This document shows, piece after piece, positions 25,547 to 34,443 of a stretch of DNA of 64,000 nucleotides. Source of the stretch: Actinomycetes bacterium (GTDB lineage: Bacteria; Actinomycetota; Acidimicrobiia; Acidimicrobiales; JAAEMS01); the NCBI GenBank assembly GCA_024225275.1, contig JAAEMS010000099.1, forward strand, positions 1-64,000. The letters run 5' to 3'. Position numbers and translations under genes: made by a program. Each line of letters starts with the position of its first letter. The first letter of the stretch is position 1. The notes under the pieces are model-generated. The model did no database searches, had not been told where the DNA came from, and saw only the letters and a list, made by a program, of their open reading frames with translations.

Positions 25547-27013
25547 TCAGAGGCGGGCGAAGCGGCGACGCCGAGGAGCAGCCAGTTCGCCCCGTTCCTC
25601 GCGGACGAGGCGCCACAGGGCCGCCGACGCGCCGATCGAGATGAACAACAGGGTGGCGGCAATCCTGAACGACATGACGTCGTAGGTGATGAAGGTCGCA
25701 ACGTTGCAGGCGATCGAGGCGGTGAGAGCCTGCCCGAGGTGACGCGTTGATGGGTCGACAGCGCGGCGACGGGCGCCGCGCGCGAGGCATATGCCGGTGA
25801 TCACGAAGGCGATGAAGAGGAGCATGCCGAAGATCCCGATCTCGAGGATGAACAGCAACCACTGGTTGTCGAGAACGAAGTAGTCGACCGGAATGAACGT
25901 GCCGAAGCCCCGCCCGAACAGGGGTCGCTCGTCGATGAGGCGGGACACCAGCGCGTAGTCGTTGGTGCGGCCGGTGATCGAGTTGTCGGTGCTGCCCAGG
26001 AAAAACGAGTCGCGGATCAGGCCCAGCAGGCCGGGCACGATGACGGTGATGGCGAGGGAGCCGGCGATGGCAGCCCCGCCTACCAGGACCCGCTTCTGTC
26101 GATCCCAGGTCGGCAACATCACAGCAGCAACGACGGCCAGGGAGAGGAAGCCGGTGCGGGAGACACTCATCGGCAGGGCAAACCCCAGGATGACGAGGGG
26201 TCCCCAGCGGGCCAGGGTGCTGCGGTGGGTGTCGTAGAACGCGAAGTGCAGGGCCAGGGGGATCGTGCACGCCACGACGGCTGAGAACTCGATTGGGTGG
26301 CCGGCTGTGGCGGCCACCCGGGTGAACTGGTTGCGATCGATGCCGAAGCCGCTGAAAGTCTCGTCGAGTGGAACGAAACCCGGCGGCCGGAGCGCCGTCG
26401 AGATGTCGAAGGAGAAGAGGAACTGGAAGATGCCGATCATCGACAGGACGGTGGTGAGGCCCACGATGCGCCGGAGCAGGGTGTCGAGACGGTGTCGGGT
26501 GGTGATGGAGTCAGCGGCCAGAAGGCACAGGCCGGTCATGGCCAGGTAGAGCAGGATGTGGCGGTCGGTGCTGCGCTGCTCGAAGCCCGACAGGGGCCGG
26601 GTGTAGGCGGTCGCATAGCCGGTCATGAGCCCGAGCCACAGGGCGAGCAGGGCCCAGCGGATGGGTTGGTCCGACCGGGCCAGGCCCGAATTGGGGACGA
26701 TCTTGGACTGGAGCCACCACCACATGGCGCCCAGGCCGATGATGGTGGGCGGCGTGCCCGCCGCCCCCAGGGCCTCGATGACGAAGTTGGCCGGCACCAG
26801 CATCAGTGGAAGCAGGGCGAACGTGATGATCGTGGTGCCGTCGCGGGGTGAGTGCACCCACATCGACACCAGGATGAGGACCAGCAGGATCAGCACGAAG
26901 AGCACCGGCATGGTCATGGCCATGACCAGGGCCAGCAGACCCAGAAGGCCGTAGCCGGCAGGGCGCGCCCAAGCCGGAGATTCGGTGGCCTCGACCGAGA
27001 GGGTCGTGGCCAT
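25547..27013 (-). CDS. O-antigen polymerase/ligase-type membrane protein (Wzy-like)
   Basis: A 488-residue protein with about 12 hydrophobic segments. SVSRTGFLSL and a long loop with GSTDNSITGRTNDY, RPLFGRGFGTF and DNQWLLFILEIGIFG are the Wzy_C/O-antigen-ligase pattern, with the conserved Arg and Gly-rich loop that handles the lipid-linked glycan. It probably polymerises or transfers the repeat unit outside the membrane. It starts in a one-base overlap (TGATG) with the end of the Wzz-like gene, so the two are co-translated. Confidence 0.85.
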   Translation of the reverse strand: MATTLSVEATESPAWARPAGYGLLGLLALVMAMTMPVLFVLILLVLILVSMWVHSPRDGTTIITFALLPLMLVPANFVIEALGAAGTPPTIIGLGAMWWWLQSKIVPNSGLARSDQPIRWALLALWLGLMTGYATAYTRPLSGFEQRSTDRHILLYLAMTGLCLLAADSITTRHRLDTLLRRIVGLTTVLSMIGIFQFLFSFDISTALRPPGFVPLDETFSGFGIDRNQFTRVAATAGHPIEFSAVVACTIPLALHFAFYDTHRSTLARWGPLVILGFALPMSVSRTGFLSLAVVAAVMLPTWDRQKRVLVGGAAIAGSLAITVIVPGLLGLIRDSFFLGSTDNSITGRTNDYALVSRLIDERPLFGRGFGTFIPVDYFVLDNQWLLFILEIGIFGMLLFIAFVITGICLARGARRRAVDPSTRHLGQALTASIACNVATFITYDVMSFRIAATLLFISIGASAALWRLVREERGELAAPRRRRFARL

Positions 27014-28233
27014 CAGTTCCTCTTCGGTGGCAGGCCCCGCCGGACACCGGCCTTCTTGGCCGCGGGGGTGGATCGCGGGCCGCTCGATGAGTTCTCACTG
27101 TCAGCGCTGGTCGCCTTCGAATGGTCCGGCTTGGTGGTGCCCGAACCGCTGGAGGCCGATGCGGCCTCCTTCTCCGGCTTGGTGGTGCCCGAACCGCTGG
27201 AGGCCGATGCGGCCTCCTTCTCCGGCTTGGCGGCTGAGTCTGTTCTGGGGGCTGTGGGTGGCTTGGCGGCTGAGTCTGTTCTGGGGGCTGTGGGTGGCTT
27301 GGCGGCTGAGTCTGTTCTGGGGGCTGAGTCCGTTGGGGTGTCGGTGGTCGAGTCGTTCTCGGCCTCGTCGATCGACTGGCCGTGGCGGCGTCGGATCCGA
27401 CGTCGGTTGGAGCCATCCTGGGGCTTGTCGTCGTCGGACAACTTGGCCGCGTCGGTGGGTGTTTGGGCCTCGGGCTCGAGTAGGTCGTCGTCCTGCTCGT
27501 CGTCGGTGACGACCTCGATCCGTCGGCGACTGGGCGGCTGGGTTGGGGCTGGCGCGATTTCGGCTGGGGCCACTTTGGCGGTGGGTTCGGTGTGGATGGC
27601 GCGGTGGACGCTGCTACCGCGCCGACTGGCGAGGTTGTCCACGAGGAAGGCGATGGACGCCGAGGCGATCACGCCGACCATGGCCAACGCCGCCACCACG
27701 CGAAGGCGGCCACCGGAGAACTCCTCGGGCTCCTCAGCAAGGTACAGAGCCTCGATCGAGATGATCTGGTTGGCCGGCGTGTTGGTGGTCTGCTGGATAC
27801 CGAGCAGCTCCGTGTTGGTCCGGCGCACCAGTTCGTCGAGGGTCTCGGTGACCTGCGACTCGCTGTCGCCGTCCACCGTGTAGTCGATGATGAGGCTGTC
27901 GCGCGGAATGGTGATCTCATAATCGGGGGAGAGGCCGATTGCCTCGAACCGCCTCATCTCGCCCTCGGACAGGAGGATGCGGGCGACGGCATCGGCGCAG
28001 CTGCGGGGGCCGTTGCCGGGCCGCAGGCAGGGGTTCACGATCGGCTCGTACTCGGTCCGGATCCCGGCAGGGACCGGCTCAAGAGGCGGCACCAGCAGGA
28101 TTGAACCGGCGGTCTCGTACGTCGGGTTGATGGTCTGGCCAATGACATAGGCCGCATAGAACGACATCAACAGTACGGGGACGGCCACGTACCACCGGGC
28201 GGCGTATACGCGTAGTGCAGTCCAGAGATCCAC
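27013..28233 (-). CDS. Wzz/YveK-like chain-length or export protein with repetitive tail
   Basis: A 406-residue protein. TM1 (about 14-33) and TM2 (179-198) enclose an extracytoplasmic domain (about 34-178), the topology of Wzz/CpsC co-polymerases. No kinase domain is fused. Residues 200-406 form a cytoplasmic, charged, Pro/Ser/Thr/Ala-rich tail with tandem repeats (APRTDSAAKPPT three times, one partial; EKEAASASSGSGTTKP twice). It ends basic (AGVRRGLPPKRN). The GTG start has a strong AGGAGG 9 nt upstream. The probable job is control of polymer length with the adjoining Wzy-like protein. Confidence 0.75.
   Translation of the reverse strand: MDLWTALRVYAARWYVAVPVLLMSFYAAYVIGQTINPTYETAGSILLVPPLEPVPAGIRTEYEPIVNPCLRPGNGPRSCADAVARILLSEGEMRRFEAIGLSPDYEITIPRDSLIIDYTVDGDSESQVTETLDELVRRTNTELLGIQQTTNTPANQIISIEALYLAEEPEEFSGGRLRVVAALAMVGVIASASIAFLVDNLASRRGSSVHRAIHTEPTAKVAPAEIAPAPTQPPSRRRIEVVTDDEQDDDLLEPEAQTPTDAAKLSDDDKPQDGSNRRRIRRRHGQSIDEAENDSTTDTPTDSAPRTDSAAKPPTAPRTDSAAKPPTAPRTDSAAKPEKEAASASSGSGTTKPEKEAASASSGSGTTKPDHSKATSADSENSSSGPRSTPAAKKAGVRRGLPPKRN
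27131..27326 (-). repeat. Nucleotide-identical tandem repeats in the Wzz-like gene
   Basis: Two 48-bp units (27131-27178 and 27179-27226) appear identical. They are followed by 36-bp units at 27227-27262 and 27263-27298 and a partial third to about 27326. Identity at silent positions implies recent duplication or ongoing slippage. Confidence 0.9.
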
Positions 28234-28373
28234 GTTCAGTCACCTCCTAGGGCGGTTCGTCGACCCTGACTCAGCCAAGACGTCGAGCAGTGTGGTCGGC
28301 TCTGAGGATAGTGAGAATCTCCGAGTTCCATCGGTCGGTGGCTCTGTGTCATGAAGATCGGTAGGGAGATCGA

Positions 28374-30071
28374 TCACGGAGACCGATCATGACCAGGCTG
28401 GTCCAACCTCTGCGGCGGTGGGTTGTCGATGTTCAGGCGAAGGGTGGGGGTGTCGCTGGCTGGCTTGACCGGAGACCCGTTGGCCTTGTCCGTACAGGGT
28501 GGTGGAACGGCAGCGAGAAGGGCCGGAGGGAGGGGCTGGCTCGGGGTGGGCTCTGGTTTGGGGACCGGGGCGGGGTTCCGGAAGAAGCTCATGAGCTCGC
28601 GGGCCCGGGCCGGGGTCAGGGCCACGGCGAAGAAGACCAGCCCAGCCGGAGGGCCGGCCACGATGGCGAGCAGGGGAGGGGCCAGGCCGTCCAGCGCGGC
28701 GCGTAGGAAGAGGCCGACCGTGGCCATGGCGACTGCCCCCAAGAGGGGTCGGATGAGGCCGGCCTTGTAGTGGTGGAAAGCCACACCGTCACGGTGCAGG
28801 ATCCATGCGTAGATGGGGAGGGCCACGAAGCTGACCACGACCAACTGTGCAATGCCGGCCCCCCGCAGCCCGTCGGTGCGGACCGCCACGATCAGGGCGG
28901 GGAAGAGCGCGATGATCCACAGTCCGTCGGTGTTGCGGATGGCCCGGCTGTGACCCTTGGCGGTGATGACGTCGCGCATGAGCATGGCGACGATGCGCAC
29001 CAGACCGGTCAGGGCGAGGAACCGCAGGGGTACCGCGCCGGCTTCCCACCGTTCGCCATAGAGGGTGACCACGATCTCGCGGGAGAAGATGGCGAGACCT
29101 AGTGATGTGGGGATGGCGAGAAGCATCATCAGCTCGATGGCGGTGGCGAAGCCGGCCCGTAGCCGCTCGATATCGTCCTGGACCTTGGCAAATATCGAGA
29201 TCGTCACCCGGCGGGTGGCCGTGGTGATGAACATCACCGGCCAGAACGAGACATTGAAGGCCACCCAGTAGATACCCAGCTGCTCCTCGCCCAGCAGGTT
29301 GCCGACGATCAGATAGTCGAGGTTCAGGATGCCGAAGAACATGAGTCCGCCCATGGCGAGGGGTACCCCGAACTGCATGAGCTCGCGGGCATCATTGCGG
29401 TCCCAGCCGGGCCGGGGGATGTAGCCGATGGCCCGCATGGCCAGCACAGTGGCAGTTGAGCTGCCGGCGATCCGGCCCCAGACCAGCGACCAGGCGCCGG
29501 CCCCGCTCAGGGCGAAACCGATCGACACCGGGATCTGGACCAGAAGGCTGCCGAGATCGATCACCGCCCGTTCCTTCTCGCGCAGCTCGCGCACCAGGAT
29601 GGCGTTGGGCACCGATACCAGGGCATCGAACAGGACGGTCAGTGCCAAGACCTGTACCAATGGTGCGGCGGCCCGGCCGCCGTACAAGCCGGCCAGGGGT
29701 CCGCTGAACCCCACCATGACGAGGGCGACGGCACCGCTGAAGGCCATGGCGAGGGTAACCGCCGACTGGGCCCTTCGGTTGATCGGCCCCTGATGGCGCA
29801 CCAGGCCCCACACCAATCCCATGTCGTTGAGATTGAGTAGGGTCAGCAGGATGGTGGAGGCAACGGCGAAGACGCCGATCTCGCCCTGGGTGAGGATACG
29901 GGCCAGGGCGATGTTGGTGGCCAAGTTCCCGATGCGGAACACCAGCTGAGCGGCGAAGGCCCACTTCAATGAGGAACTGACCTGGGAACTCAGGTCCGCG
30001 CTGTCCTCGTGGTCAAACCCGTCTTCGAGCGCGACCTCGCCGTCATTCTGCTGAGGATGAGTTGTGCTCAC
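28374..30071 (-). CDS. Polysaccharide flippase (Wzx/MOP superfamily)
   Basis: A 565-residue membrane protein with about 14 hydrophobic helices. It has the polysaccharide-synthesis flippase pattern (SSLKWAFAAQLVFRIGNLA, LARILTQGEIGVFAVAS, FGVPLAMGGLMFFGILNLDYLIVGNLLG in segments). It should translocate the lipid-linked repeat across the membrane. A 34-residue acidic N-terminus precedes the first helix. A Pro-rich tail of about 70 residues follows the last one. The GTG start lacks a strong ribosome binding site. A 140-nt gap separates it from the downstream Wzz-like gene, which has its own strong ribosome binding site. Confidence 0.88.
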   Translation of the reverse strand: MSTTHPQQNDGEVALEDGFDHEDSADLSSQVSSSLKWAFAAQLVFRIGNLATNIALARILTQGEIGVFAVASTILLTLLNLNDMGLVWGLVRHQGPINRRAQSAVTLAMAFSGAVALVMVGFSGPLAGLYGGRAAAPLVQVLALTVLFDALVSVPNAILVRELREKERAVIDLGSLLVQIPVSIGFALSGAGAWSLVWGRIAGSSTATVLAMRAIGYIPRPGWDRNDARELMQFGVPLAMGGLMFFGILNLDYLIVGNLLGEEQLGIYWVAFNVSFWPVMFITTATRRVTISIFAKVQDDIERLRAGFATAIELMMLLAIPTSLGLAIFSREIVVTLYGERWEAGAVPLRFLALTGLVRIVAMLMRDVITAKGHSRAIRNTDGLWIIALFPALIVAVRTDGLRGAGIAQLVVVSFVALPIYAWILHRDGVAFHHYKAGLIRPLLGAVAMATVGLFLRAALDGLAPPLLAIVAGPPAGLVFFAVALTPARARELMSFFRNPAPVPKPEPTPSQPLPPALLAAVPPPCTDKANGSPVKPASDTPTLRLNIDNPPPQRLDQPGHDRSP

Positions 30072-30214
30072 GAGCGCTCAGTTCGGACGGAGGGGACGGG
30101 CCTTGAACAATCGAGATCACCCGGCGGGCAGGCGACTCCATGGCGATCTTGTCCAGCTTGGTGAAGACCATGGTGGTCCAGACCGGGGACCTTTGTCACG
30201 GGTCCATTGAACCA

Positions 30215-30243
30215 TTGTGATCCCGGGTCCAGGTTCGTACTCT
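30215..30243 (+). promoter_or_regulatory. Putative promoter for the phosphodiesterase-like gene
   Basis: TTGTGA (30215-30220) and TACTCT (30238-30243) are spaced by 17 bp in the divergent region between the flippase and the 30301 gene. Expected initiation near 30250 leaves a leader of about 50 nt. Confidence 0.4.
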
Positions 30244-30300
30244 GGGTCGTATCCCCCCATCCCGAACGAGGACGCACACCCGCGCCTCAGAGGTATAGGC

Positions 30301-32007
30301 ATGACGCGAGTTGCAGCCCTTGGATTCGACGCCGCCGAATGGGGCCTCGTCGACGAACTGGTGAAGGCCGGGCGAATGCCCCACCTGGCCTCCCTGATGG
30401 AGCGGGGCGTCACGGCCCAACTCCTCGACACCAGTGAGTACCGGGCCGAGCGCCCGTGGACCCAGTTCGTGACCGGCCGTTCGGCGGCTGGGAGCCGGTA
30501 CTGGTCCACCGTTCATTTCGACCCCGACACCTACGAGCCCTACGAGACCGGCGCCCATGATGCCGAGCCGTTCTGGGCCGTCGACGGTCGCAAGGTCATC
30601 GCTTTCGACATCCCCCATTCCCAGCTCTCCGACCGCGTCGACGGCGTCCAGGTCACCGCCTGGGGCGCCCACTCTCCCCAGTACCCGCGGGCCTCCGAGC
30701 CGGCTGGCACCCTCACCGAGATCGACGCCGAGTTCGGCACCCACCCGGTATTCATGTCCGACACCGACGGCGGCTTCTACCACCCCCAGTACGTCCAGGG
30801 CCTGAGCGATGCCATGCGTATCGGCCTGGGTCGGCGCCCCGACATCATGAAGTTCCTTGCCGAGGAGAAGCTCCCTGACTGGGAGCTGATGATCATGGTC
30901 ATGGGCGAGCCCCACACCGCCGGCCACCAGTTCTGGCACGGCGCCGACGAGACCCACCCCCTCTACGCCCAGTACGGACCCGACGCCTACGAGCGCCTCG
31001 TGGCCGTGTACGAGCAGTCCGACCAGGTTCTTGGCCGGATGATGCACGACCTCGACGACGACGTGATCTGGGTGGCCTTCGCGGTCCATGGTTCCCAGAC
31101 CAACACCAACGACGTGCCGGCCATGGTGCTCCTACCCGAGCTGGCCCACCGCCTCTCGTTCGGCTGGCAGATGCTGGTTGACCCCTACGACGAGTTCGAC
31201 CCGGCCCAGCACGGGCCGATCATCCCCGACCTCGACCTCCAGCAAGTCGACCTGGCTCGCCAGTTCTTCCGCCATCACGCTCCCGAAGACCCCCACACCG
31301 GCCCGTCGTTCACCGACGAGCTGTGGAGCAAGGCCCGGCGCCTCACCCCCATTCGTCTGGTGGCATGGCGCCGCAAGCTGATGACCATGCTCGGCAAGGG
31401 CCCGGCTCAGCCGTGGTGGGAGATGGGCACCGACATCCCCGACGAGTCCACCGATCCCCAGGGTGAGGCCGCCCGGCCCAAGAGCATCGAGTGGCACTTC
31501 CCGGTCTACTACCAGAAGTACTGGCGCCATATGCGCTGGTTCGTCATGCCCACATACTCCGATGGTCACATCCGCATCAACCTCCAGGGCCGTGAGTCCG
31601 AGGGCATCGTGCCGCTCGAAGAGTACGATTCCGAGCTCGACCGCATCGAGGCCTTCATGCGGGAGTGCACCGACCCCCGCACCGGTGAGCGGGTGGTCGA
31701 GGATGTCATCCGCATGCGGACCGGCATGGACCCCTGCGACTCCGACGGCCCCGACAGCGATCTGGTGATCGTGTTCGGGACCCCCATCGACTCGATCGAG
31801 CACCCCGAGGTCGGCACCATCGGTCCGGTCCCGCTGCTGCGGGTTGGTGAGCACAGCCCTGCGGGCTGGATCACCGTCGCCGGGCCCGGCGTCGACGCCG
31901 TCAGTCCCGGTGTGCACAGCCCCCTCGACGTGCCCACCACCATTCTCAGCCTCCTGGGCGAAGCCACCGACCATCTCCCTGGCCAACCCTTGGTGAAGCT
32001 GGCCTGA
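30301..32007 (+). CDS. Alkaline-phosphatase-superfamily phosphodiesterase/pyrophosphatase
   Basis: A 568-residue protein of the type I phosphodiesterase/nucleotide pyrophosphatase family. VAALGFDAAEW supplies the first metal-binding Asp (D10). RPWTQFVTGR holds the likely nucleophile T54. VMGEPHTAGHQFWHG and VAFAVHGSQ give further metal ligands. The large middle section and DLVIVFGTP near the end complete the fold. No signal peptide or membrane helix is seen, so it is probably cytoplasmic. ATG 30301 is used, since it starts the conserved strand. Placed among glycan genes, it may act on a nucleotide-sugar, lipid phosphate or phospho-substituent; the substrate is unknown. Confidence 0.8.
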   Translation: MTRVAALGFDAAEWGLVDELVKAGRMPHLASLMERGVTAQLLDTSEYRAERPWTQFVTGRSAAGSRYWSTVHFDPDTYEPYETGAHDAEPFWAVDGRKVIAFDIPHSQLSDRVDGVQVTAWGAHSPQYPRASEPAGTLTEIDAEFGTHPVFMSDTDGGFYHPQYVQGLSDAMRIGLGRRPDIMKFLAEEKLPDWELMIMVMGEPHTAGHQFWHGADETHPLYAQYGPDAYERLVAVYEQSDQVLGRMMHDLDDDVIWVAFAVHGSQTNTNDVPAMVLLPELAHRLSFGWQMLVDPYDEFDPAQHGPIIPDLDLQQVDLARQFFRHHAPEDPHTGPSFTDELWSKARRLTPIRLVAWRRKLMTMLGKGPAQPWWEMGTDIPDESTDPQGEAARPKSIEWHFPVYYQKYWRHMRWFVMPTYSDGHIRINLQGRESEGIVPLEEYDSELDRIEAFMRECTDPRTGERVVEDVIRMRTGMDPCDSDGPDSDLVIVFGTPIDSIEHPEVGTIGPVPLLRVGEHSPAGWITVAGPGVDAVSPGVHSPLDVPTTILSLLGEATDHLPGQPLVKLA

Positions 32008-32117
32008 TCTCTTCCCGCTCCCGCCCTGCGTTCCTTGAGGCGGTTCGCGTCACATACGAAGCGATCTGCCTCGGGTTCGCTCTCCGCAGTTGACCTCGGT
32101 GGCCGCCGGAAGGCGAG

Positions 32118-33029
32118 CTAGAGATACAGCGTTCGGGCCTTCAGGCTGCCTTCCAGGCGGCCGAGGGTGAAGGCGAGGGTGTGAGTCCATTCGCCGCGGG
32201 CCTCGGGGCCGCGGGCGAGGCTCGGGATGCCCAGAACCAGACAGACGTAGCGTTTCAGGGCCGAGGGCACCGTCGACGGGGGATGGCCGGCGGCGCGGAA
32301 ATCGCGGTGAAGCAGGGGGTCCATCCGGCCGTAGTTGCGAAACTGGCGGAACAAGGCTCCAAGCCCGGCCCGATGGCGATACTGGATGACCGCGTCGGAG
32401 CAGTAGCCGATGCGCCAGCCATCGAGTTGGATTCGGAAGCTGAGATCCAGGTCGTCGTTGCCGCCTACGAACTCCTCGTTCCAGCCGCCCACTGCGTCGA
32501 GGGCTTCCCGCCAGACGGCGAGGTTGGCGCCGATCACGAACGGCAACCAGTCGAGTTGGTGAAGGCGGTCGGTGGGCACCCGGGGCCGCCACACGTCCTG
32601 GCCCTGGTTGAGGATCTCCTCGTCGAGTCGGCCCCCCACCAGGTGATGATCAGCGGCGGCGGTGACCAGAGCGTCCAGCCAACCGGGCTCGGCGATGTCG
32701 TCGGCATCACAGTGGACGATCAATTCGCCGACAGAGGCGGCGATTCCGGTGTTGCGGGCGTAGTTGATGCCCGCCTGCTCGTGGGCGGGCACGACTTTCA
32801 GGTCGATGCGGTCGGCAAACGACTCCGCCACCGCGACCGTGTCGTCGGTCGAGCCGTTGTCGACCATGATCAGCTCCCACTTGCCGGTGTGGGTCTGGGC
32901 GACGAGGGAGGTGAGCTGTTCGGCCAACCAGGGACCCCCGTTGCGGACCGGCATGACCACCGAGGTCGAGGTCGGAGGACGACCGGGGGCTGGTCGGGTG
33001 GGTTCGAGATCGGGGGTCAGGGGGGTCAT
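32118..33029 (-). CDS. GT2 glycosyltransferase
   Basis: A 303-residue GT2 enzyme: STSVVMPVRNGGPWLAEQL, LIMVDNGSTDDT, GINYARNTGIA, HCDADDIAEPGWL with the DxD motif, and VGGNDDLDLSFR on the acceptor side. ATG 33029 is used; GTG 33101 would add 24 poorly structured residues. It faces the 30301 gene tail to tail and a second GT2 head to head. Confidence 0.85.
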   Translation of the reverse strand: MTPLTPDLEPTRPAPGRPPTSTSVVMPVRNGGPWLAEQLTSLVAQTHTGKWELIMVDNGSTDDTVAVAESFADRIDLKVVPAHEQAGINYARNTGIAASVGELIVHCDADDIAEPGWLDALVTAAADHHLVGGRLDEEILNQGQDVWRPRVPTDRLHQLDWLPFVIGANLAVWREALDAVGGWNEEFVGGNDDLDLSFRIQLDGWRIGYCSDAVIQYRHRAGLGALFRQFRNYGRMDPLLHRDFRAAGHPPSTVPSALKRYVCLVLGIPSLARGPEARGEWTHTLAFTLGRLEGSLKARTLYL

Positions 33030-33094
33030 GGGCGGCTTGCTCGTGGGCGATGCGCTGCTCCTCCTGTCGGCGCGAGGGCCCGTGCCCTCAAGCC

Positions 33095-33128
33095 TTGCCA
33101 CCTACCTGCCAACCGGTGACTGTGGCAA
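33095..33128. promoter_or_regulatory. Inverted repeat between divergent glycosyltransferases
   Basis: TTGCCAC (33095-33101) and GTGGCAA (33122-33128) are exact inverted copies with a 20-nt spacer, in the region between two divergent GT2 genes. It could be an operator or a chance match. Confidence 0.25.
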
Positions 33129-33171
33129 TCAGTATGGTCGGTAGTGTGGTGTTGATGTCGCGCTCAGGAAC

Positions 33172-33984
33172 TTGGCGGTCACGACGGTCCTGCTCGACCG
33201 ACGACCGGATGCTCTCATGAGGTCGGCGCTCCGATCGTGGCCGGGCAAGATCCCCACCTACTGGTGGGTGTTGCGGGCCCGGCGGCTCCACAACTACCCG
33301 CGGCACTGGAAGTTCGAGCGCGACGAAGCTGCCGCCGCTCAGAAGACCTGGGGCGCCATTCCGACGGCCGAGGTCGTCACCGTCATCCCCACGTACAAGC
33401 GGCCCCAGCAGTTGCTGGCCGCCGTCGATTCGGCGCTGGCCCAGACCGTCACCGACCATGCGGTGGTGGTGGTCGACGACGGAGCCGGATTGCCCCGTCT
33501 GCCCGACCACCCCCGGCTCTTCAGCCATTCCCTGAGCGCCAACTGTGGCGCGGCCGGGGTGGTCCGCAATGTGGGCATCCGGGTGTCAGAAAGCCAGTAC
33601 CTTGCCTTCCTCGACGACGACAACACCTGGCGGCCCGACCACCTGGCGGTGGCCCTCGAGCCTCTCCGCGGGGGCAGGGCCGACCTGGTCTATACGGCGT
33701 TGGCCCGCCAACGCGACGACGGCTCCGACATCGACGTCATATCCATCCCGTTCTCGCGTACGGAGATGAAGTGGCGGGGCTTCACCGACACCAACACGAT
33801 CGTCGTCCGTCGGGACCGCGGGGTGCTGTACGACAAGGTCCGACGCCGCCACGGCGACTTCCCGTCCGAGGACTGGTCGCTCGTGAACCGGCTCAGCCGG
33901 AGGATGCGGGTACTCCACATACCCGAAGTGACCGTCGACTATCTCGTCCACGAAGACAGCTTCTACACCAACTGGGAGAGCTAG
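33172..33984 (+). CDS. GT2 glycosyltransferase
   Basis: A 270-residue GT2-like enzyme. A 65-residue N-terminal extension precedes VVTVIPTYKRPQQLLAAVDSAL. VVVVDDGAG, NCGAAGVVRNVGI and YLAFLDDDNTWRPDHL (DDD metal site) follow. The acceptor region includes GDFPSEDWSL. TTG 33172 is the first in-frame start after a stop at 33142; ATG 33217 is an alternative with a shorter N-terminus. It is the last polysaccharide gene before the atp operon. Confidence 0.8.
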   Translation: MAVTTVLLDRRPDALMRSALRSWPGKIPTYWWVLRARRLHNYPRHWKFERDEAAAAQKTWGAIPTAEVVTVIPTYKRPQQLLAAVDSALAQTVTDHAVVVVDDGAGLPRLPDHPRLFSHSLSANCGAAGVVRNVGIRVSESQYLAFLDDDNTWRPDHLAVALEPLRGGRADLVYTALARQRDDGSDIDVISIPFSRTEMKWRGFTDTNTIVVRRDRGVLYDKVRRRHGDFPSEDWSLVNRLSRRMRVLHIPEVTVDYLVHEDSFYTNWES

Positions 33985-34203
33985 TCGCTCCCGAACCGCC
34001 GCGAACTGGTTGGGAGCCACTATGCTCGGCTCGCCCTGATCGACAGGGAAATTGGGTACAGAATTTGCGGCGGAGCGATGCGTTTCGTTAGCTTGCGCCT
34101 TGGTTCACAAGCCCACTCGAAATGGCCTCCTGCAGAGGCATGCCCCGATCCCCCGAGGGAACATCTCTTGTCGCAGTCGAATGGTCTCGACGCAACTCGC
34201 GCA
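33985..34203 (+). promoter_or_regulatory. Region upstream of the ATP synthase operon
   Basis: A 219-nt gap without a supported gene. An open frame from 34078 runs into atpZ, but its first 42 residues look non-coding. A less GC-rich stretch with TATGCT (34021-34026) and TACAGA (34057-34062) is the likely promoter area. No convincing -35 was found. Confidence 0.35.
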
Positions 34204-34443
34204 ATGCACCGTAGTCACGGCTCGTTCGAGCTCGTGATGTCGCCGGTGTTGCTTGCGCTCGGCGGCCTGGGGATCGACCGCATCCTCGGTTCTACTCCGT
34301 GGATCACCGTCATCGCCGCCATCCTCGGCTTCGGCGGTGCCGCCATCAAGATCTACTGCCAGTACAGCTACGCCATGGCCGAACTCGACGAGAAGCGCGT
34401 CGAAGCCCTCCGCCAGCGCCAACTAGCGGGGGATGGGTCGTGA
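34204..34443 (+). CDS. atpZ: AtpZ/AtpI-like small membrane protein
   Basis: A 79-residue protein with two hydrophobic helices: SPVLLALGGLGIDRILG and PWITVIAAILGFGGAAIKIY. This is the AtpZ-type F0F1-associated family pattern (short helix, GxxxD, W, Gly-rich second helix). It leads the atp operon and ends in a GTGA overlap with atpI. These proteins assist assembly of, or ion supply to, the Fo sector. ATG 34204 is chosen because the conserved part begins just after it. Confidence 0.7.
   Translation: MHRSHGSFELVMSPVLLALGGLGIDRILGSTPWITVIAAILGFGGAAIKIYCQYSYAMAELDEKRVEALRQRQLAGDGS

Noticed and set aside
25011-26270. 419-codon minus-strand frame over the ATP-grasp and polymerase genes
   Set aside because: Most of it is shadow of well-supported genes. 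Only the Walker A peptide in the intergenic part was kept as a separate, low-confidence relic.
27131-27326. CRISPR-like spacing of repeats
   Set aside because: The units are directly adjacent, in frame and inside a coding gene with no spacers, so this is a coding tandem repeat.
34078-34203. 42-residue N-terminal extension of atpZ
   Set aside because: Translation lacks any family similarity and the conserved part begins after ATG 34204; treated as upstream region.
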